Assembly (NCBI GenBank): GCA_033722375.1
Contig: JAWVZB010000040.1
Span: 1-25,815, forward strand
Source: JAWVZB01 sp033722375
GTDB taxonomy: Bacteria; Actinomycetota; Nitriliruptoria; Nitriliruptorales; Nitriliruptoraceae
DNA length: 25,815 bases
Reading direction: 5' to 3'
Positions within the stretch are counted from its first letter, which is position 1. Each line of letters opens with the position of its first letter. Position numbers and translations under genes: made by a program. Below, piece by piece: positions 22,314 through 25,815 of the stretch. The notes under the pieces were generated by a model that did no database searches, was not told where the DNA came from, and worked only from the letters and a program-made list of their open reading frames with translations.

Positions 22314-22753
22314 CCGACCCACTGCAGTGCGGCGAACAGGCTCTGATCCCCGGTACTCGTGGAGCCGATCCGAACGTCTCGCGCCATGACCTGAGGTGTA
22401 CCGTCCGGATTCTCGCCACGCGCCTCGAGCAAGTACCAGTCGTCGGGCACCTCTGAGGAGACTTCGATGGTCGTCGTGAAGGCTCCAGAGCTATCGGTGG
22501 TGACGGTCGCGAGCGGCGTCGGGAGGTCCTCTCGCTGACTCCCGGCGGAGGTGCGGTTGGATCCGACCAAGAGGAGCTCCACGGGCCTGGAGGCGGCGAA
22601 CCCGCTGCCTTCGACACGCACTCGACGCCCCTCAGAGCCTTCCATCACGCGTACGACGAGCGTGTCTTCTGGGATCGCTGGAGGTGCGGACTGGGCCATC
22701 ACGGGGGTGGTCTGCAGCGTGAGAACCACCAACATCGCGACGATCAACTGCAA
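22226..22753 (-). CDS. Secreted beta-domain protein with C-terminal membrane anchor
   Basis: The 175-residue product has a hydrophobic signal-like segment ending in PVMA-Q near residue 20, a polar beta-rich region (about 28-125) with an RRVRVEGSGFAASRPVELLLVG pattern like Ig/IPT-type surface domains, and a C-terminal membrane helix (about 139-160) followed by basic residues RRIAARR. It is probably anchored with the beta-domain outside. No catalytic motif is seen. The start is uncertain: the TTG at 22753 gives the length used here, an ATG at 22735 is shorter, and GGGGGG at 22772-22777 is ideally placed only for an ATC codon at 22765. It lies 61 bases downstream of the L,D-transpeptidase gene and is probably in its operon. 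Its 3' end overlaps the glycosyltransferase gene by 88 bp. Confidence 0.68.
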   Translation of the reverse strand: MQLIVAMLVVLTLQTTPVMAQSAPPAIPEDTLVVRVMEGSEGRRVRVEGSGFAASRPVELLLVGSNRTSAGSQREDLPTPLATVTTDSSGAFTTTIEVSSEVPDDWYLLEARGENPDGTPQVMARDVRIGSTSTGDQSLFAALQWVGYSLVLFALAALGAVATRRIAARREDAAP

Positions 22754-22814
22754 AGCCGAACGGATGGCGAACCCCCCGGGAGTCGAGCCTCGGATGGTAC
22801 GGAGGGCGTGACCG

Positions 22815-23903
22815 TCAGGCCGTGGAGATGATCACCGCGCCTTCGTCGACCAGCCGGTAGAGCTCCACGATGTCGGGGTTGGACAACCGGACACAGCCGT
22901 GGGACGCGTCGCGGCCGAGCGAGTCGACGTCGGCGGTGCCGTGGAACCGGATGGCCCCGGGGGCGGACCAGTTCAGCGCGCGGAGGCCGAGCGGGTTGTT
23001 CGGGCCCGGCCCGATCCGGGCCGGCATGCCACGACCCCAGCCCTCGGGGGAGGGGTTGACCCAGGTCGGCAGGTAGCGCTTGAGCGTCACCTCGTAGCGG
23101 CCTGTCGGGGTGGGGTAGTTGCCGGTGCCCACCGCCACGCGGTAGGAGCGCACGAGCCGACCGTCGAGCCAGACGTCCAGTTGGTGGCGGTGCTGCCGCA
23201 GGAACAGGATCTGGTCGAACGCGGCGGTGGTCACCGTCGGTGCGATCTCCTCGGCGGCGACGCTCACGAGGCCGGAGCCGGATCCCTCCAACGCGTCGTT
23301 CAACCGTGTGAGTGTGGTGGGAACGTCGATGGTGCGCCCCGCCCGTTCCGGGGTGACGGTGGGCCGGTCGCGGTCCCAGGTCAGGGCCGCGTCCACGGCA
23401 TCGCGCGCCGCGACCTCGGCGATCTCCCGGACGAGTCGCCGGCGGGGCGCCCGGGGGATCTCCGAGGTGACCGGCAGGTCGTGGTCGAGGGAGGCTCGCC
23501 CCCACCGCAGGCGCAGCCGTTCCCACGTCGTCAGGTCGTCGGTGATCGCCACCGCCGCATCGACCTGCGTCGCGGCGTCGGAGCGGTAGCCGAGCTCACC
23601 GGGGGTGGTCGTCCAGTGGTCGTCGCCGAGCAGCAGCGTGATCCGGCGGTTGCGCTCGGGGTCCTCTCGCTCGCGGACCGCCGCCAGCGCTTCGTCGGTG
23701 GTCATCCCCGCGAGGTCGAGGCCGGCGACCCGGACGCCGGGCAGGACGCGTCCGTCGTAGCGGTCCTCGAACTGCCGGAGGTCCCACGCGAGCCACGCCA
23801 CCGCACCGATCGCGGCCACCACGACCGCGAGGAGGGCGAGGAGCAGCCGACGACGCAGCGATCCGCGTCTTGCCACCCCTGCGGTGAAGGTCACCTGCGC
23901 CAC
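22815..23903 (-). CDS. L,D-transpeptidase (YkuD domain) with PG-binding-like N-terminal region
   Basis: The 362-residue protein has a basic N-terminus and one membrane helix (about 18-43), then a region beginning LPGVRVAGLDLAGMTTDEAL like the PG_binding_4 domains found before YkuD and VanW modules, and a C-terminal YkuD domain. The catalytic signature is present: H321 in FHGT and S334-H335-G336-C337-V-R, with C337 the nucleophile. It should form 3-3 cross-links between diaminopimelate residues in peptidoglycan, or attach proteins, outside the membrane. The GTG start has GGGAGG six bases upstream. It diverges from ftsK. Its substrate depends on diaminopimelate, made through dapA and dapB in this window. 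Confidence 0.92.
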   Translation of the reverse strand: MAQVTFTAGVARRGSLRRRLLLALLAVVVAAIGAVAWLAWDLRQFEDRYDGRVLPGVRVAGLDLAGMTTDEALAAVREREDPERNRRITLLLGDDHWTTTPGELGYRSDAATQVDAAVAITDDLTTWERLRLRWGRASLDHDLPVTSEIPRAPRRRLVREIAEVAARDAVDAALTWDRDRPTVTPERAGRTIDVPTTLTRLNDALEGSGSGLVSVAAEEIAPTVTTAAFDQILFLRQHRHQLDVWLDGRLVRSYRVAVGTGNYPTPTGRYEVTLKRYLPTWVNPSPEGWGRGMPARIGPGPNNPLGLRALNWSAPGAIRFHGTADVDSLGRDASHGCVRLSNPDIVELYRLVDEGAVIISTA

Positions 23904-24062
23904 TGAGCGCCTCCCGTCGCCACCCGGTGTACGCGCCTCCCCGCACGTGGTGGGGGACGGCTGGCCCAGGCTCGCGGGTTCGTGCGGTATGCGATATCAA
24001 CCGTGCGCTCTCTGCACGTTCTTGGGGGCAGTGGGGTGGGTGTGCACGCTGTGGGCTCGTGG

Positions 24063-24076
24063 GATGTAGTTACATC
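24063..24076. promoter_or_regulatory. Inverted repeat over the ftsK -35 region (candidate operator)
   Basis: GATGTA and TACATC form a perfect 6-bp inverted repeat separated by GT. The right arm overlaps the candidate -35 of ftsK. The sequence is AT-rich for this genome. It does not match the GAAC-N4-GTTC LexA box of Gram-positive bacteria, and the regulator is not recognised. Confidence 0.5.
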
Positions 24077-24097
24077 GCTGTGTCCTGCGGTTACCCT
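24069..24097 (+). promoter_or_regulatory. Candidate ftsK promoter
   Basis: GTTACA (24069-24074) and TACCCT (24092-24097) are 17 bases apart. Transcription would start near 24104, giving a leader of about 24 bases that contains AGAGGAG at 24116-24122 before the ATG at 24128. Confidence 0.55.
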
Positions 24098-24127
24098 CTG
24101 AGATGGCTGCGACCCAGAGGAGCCGCG

Positions 24128-25815
24128 ATGGCCAAGAGCGCGACCAAGAAGAGCGGTCGCTCTGGGCTGCTCGCCCGCGTGGGCCAGGGCTTCGTGCGTC
24201 ACCTGTCGGAGCACTCCGACGACGCCGTCGGGCTCGGGCTGATCCTCGTCGCGGTGGTGGCCGGCCTCGGCATCTACGCCGATGCGGCAGGCCCGGTCGG
24301 CGAGTTCCTCGACGCCGTCATGCGCGGTTTGCTCGGCGTCTACGGGTTCGTGGTTCCCGTTCTCCTGGCCTACTTCGGGCTCCTGATCGCCGGTGGCCGT
24401 CCCGGCCCCGACGTGGGTCGCGTCGCCGTCGGTGTCGCGCTGACGTTCACGGCGGCCATCGCGGGATGGCATCTCATCGCCGGGGCGCCGTCGCCTTCGG
24501 AGGGCATCCGCACGCTGTGGGACGCCGGTGGGCTCCTCGGCTGGTCGGTCTCGGGGCCACTGGTGTGGGCGCTGTCGGTCTGGGGGGCGGCCGCGGTGCT
24601 CCTGATCGTGCTGCTGCTCGGCCTCCTCATCGTCACCAAGACCCCGTTCGCCAAGGTCCTCGAGGCGGCGCGCACCGTCGGGGCGCAGGCGACCGACGCT
24701 GCCACCGGCACCCTCACCGGGCGCGAGACCGACGACAGCGCGGCCGCCGAGAAGACCGAGGAGGAAGATCCCGGGTCGCGCGCCACGATCAAGATCGAGC
24801 CCGACGAGGACGAGCCCGAGGACGATGCCGTGATGGCACCGCCGCCGGACGGGATGTCGGCCGCCGACGTCGCGGCGGGGCGGACGCCCGCTCCGCCCCT
24901 GCCGGAGTACACCGCGGACGGGAAGCGCAAGGCCCGGAAGGTGGCACCCGTCGAGAACTGGGACGACTACCAGCTCCCACCCCTGGACATGCTCACGGCC
25001 GGCAAGTCGATGAAGCGCGAGTCGCGCAAGCACATCGAGGCGCAGGTCGAGGCGCTTCAGGAGACCTTCGAGCAGTTCGGCATCGAGGCCATCGTCGCGA
25101 GGTGGTCGCGTGGCCCGACCGTCACCCGGTTCGAGATCGAGCTCGGTCCCGGGGTCAAGGTCAAGAAGGTCGCCAACATGGGCGACGACATCGCCTACGC
25201 CCTCGCAGCGCCCGATGTGCGCATCGTGGCCCCGATCCCCGGCAAGTCCGCGATCGGGATCGAGGTCCCCAACCGCAACCGCGACCTCATCACCCTCGGT
25301 GACATCCTCCAGAGCGACGACGCGAAGAACAACGGCCACCCGCTCTACGTCGCGCTCGGTGTGGACGTCGCCGGCAACCCGGCGCTCGTCAACCTGACCA
25401 CGATGCCCCACCTGCTGGTGTCGGGCGCCACGGGCTCGGGGAAGTCCGTCACGCTGAACTCGATGATCACCTCGGTGATCATGCGCTCGCGCCCCGACCA
25501 GGTCCGGATGCTCCTGATCGACCCCAAGCGGGTCGAGCTCACCTCCTACGACGGGGCGCCCCACCTGCTGTCACCCGTGGTCACCGACCCCCGCCGCGCG
25601 ACCGACGCCGTGCAGTGGTGCGTCAAGGAGATGGAGAAGCGCTACGAGATCCTGGCACGGCTCGGCTACCGCAACATCGACAGCTACAACCGTGCAGTCG
25701 CCCACGGCGAGGTCGAGGCGGAGCTGTCCAAGCGTCACGGGGTCGACCCCGAGGCGGTCGGCGAGGAAGCCAAGACCTACGGACACCTGCCCTACATCCT
25801 CCTCGTGATCGACGA
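24128..25815 (+). CDS. ftsK: DNA translocase FtsK/SpoIIIE (partial, 3' end outside window)
   Basis: The open frame runs off the window after 562 codons. The N-terminal basic segment is followed by four membrane helices (about 34-55, 65-90, 97-119 and 145-170), then an acidic linker rich in Glu/Asp/Pro (about 190-275), the alpha domain with a VEALQETFEQFGIEA segment and a PTVTRFEIELGPGVKV strand, and the beta motor domain with Walker A GATGSGKS at 433-440 (K439). The last residues, LLVIDE, are Walker B. FtsK pumps DNA through the division septum and helps resolve chromosome dimers. AGAGGAG supports the ATG. The linker is short compared with E. coli FtsK, as is usual in actinobacteria. It is divergent from the L,D-transpeptidase gene. 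Confidence 0.95.
   Translation, partial: MAKSATKKSGRSGLLARVGQGFVRHLSEHSDDAVGLGLILVAVVAGLGIYADAAGPVGEFLDAVMRGLLGVYGFVVPVLLAYFGLLIAGGRPGPDVGRVAVGVALTFTAAIAGWHLIAGAPSPSEGIRTLWDAGGLLGWSVSGPLVWALSVWGAAAVLLIVLLLGLLIVTKTPFAKVLEAARTVGAQATDAATGTLTGRETDDSAAAEKTEEEDPGSRATIKIEPDEDEPEDDAVMAPPPDGMSAADVAAGRTPAPPLPEYTADGKRKARKVAPVENWDDYQLPPLDMLTAGKSMKRESRKHIEAQVEALQETFEQFGIEAIVARWSRGPTVTRFEIELGPGVKVKKVANMGDDIAYALAAPDVRIVAPIPGKSAIGIEVPNRNRDLITLGDILQSDDAKNNGHPLYVALGVDVAGNPALVNLTTMPHLLVSGATGSGKSVTLNSMITSVIMRSRPDQVRMLLIDPKRVELTSYDGAPHLLSPVVTDPRRATDAVQWCVKEMEKRYEILARLGYRNIDSYNRAVAHGEVEAELSKRHGVDPEAVGEEAKTYGHLPYILLVID

Noticed and set aside
22899..23906. 335-codon plus-strand open frame opposite the L,D-transpeptidase gene
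   Set aside because: It is antisense to a gene with an intact YkuD signature, and the product is Gly/Arg/Val-rich with no motif.
23891..25564. 557-codon minus-strand open frame opposite ftsK
   Set aside because: It is antisense to the FtsK translocase domains and has no motif; the plus-strand frame has membrane helices and Walker A.
1..25815. tRNA, rRNA, CRISPR array, insertion sequence or attachment site
   Set aside because: No cloverleaf with a T-loop motif, no regularly spaced repeats, no transposase or integrase and no terminal inverted repeats were seen by eye; a covariance-model scan was not possible.

Overview
The window is a high-GC bacterial chromosome segment that reads as a deep-branching actinobacterium. 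GTG starts are frequent, junctions of the ATGA or GTGA type are common, and candidate -10 boxes fit TANNNT. Gene order resembles the mycobacterial infB-rbfA-nrnA-truB-ribF and rpsO-pnp-pepR-dapB-thyX-dapA-rnj-ftsK neighbourhoods (from memory, not searched). A lineage such as Nitriliruptoria is possible, but this is a guess.

Bases 1-3782 are a tightly coupled plus-strand translation/RNA operon: the 3' end of infB, a ylxP-like gene, rbfA, nrnA, truB and ribF. A lone receiver-domain response regulator follows at 3859-4239. Next come rpsO, with a structured leader and a strong terminator, and pnp, whose product has an unusual arginine/serine/aspartate-rich tail. An M16 zinc protease gene overlaps the end of pnp, and dapB follows.

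Bases 9676-11577 encode the most unusual protein: about 13 helical repeats in strict 35-residue phase (pentatricopeptide, PPR, type), with an acidic Pro/Glu/Ala tail. It converges on an ABC exporter half-transporter gene (minus strand), and the two share a CTAG at their stop codons. A membrane-anchored SGNH hydrolase diverges from the ABC gene. Then comes a 542-residue protein built of two ThyX-like domains whose signature halves are degenerate in complementary ways. A small four-helix membrane protein (minus strand) is next, then dapA, rnj and a UbiB/ABC1-family kinase-like gene.

Bases 20748-23903 hold an envelope group: a GT-C type glycosyltransferase (plus strand, possibly leaderless), a secreted beta-domain protein with a C-terminal membrane anchor (minus strand, sharing 88 bp of convergent coding sequence with the glycosyltransferase gene), and an L,D-transpeptidase (minus strand). 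The first two use more TTG, CTT and GTT codons than their neighbours. The window ends inside ftsK, whose promoter carries an inverted repeat over the -35 region.

Taken together, the window combines translation initiation and ribosome maturation (infB, rbfA, truB, rpsO), RNA decay (nrnA, pnp, rnj, perhaps the PPR-like protein), the lysine/diaminopimelate branch (dapB, dapA) and envelope or division functions (L,D-transpeptidase, glycosyltransferase, ftsK). No tRNA, rRNA, CRISPR array, insertion sequence or phage gene was seen. No stretch above 300 bases lacks a gene.
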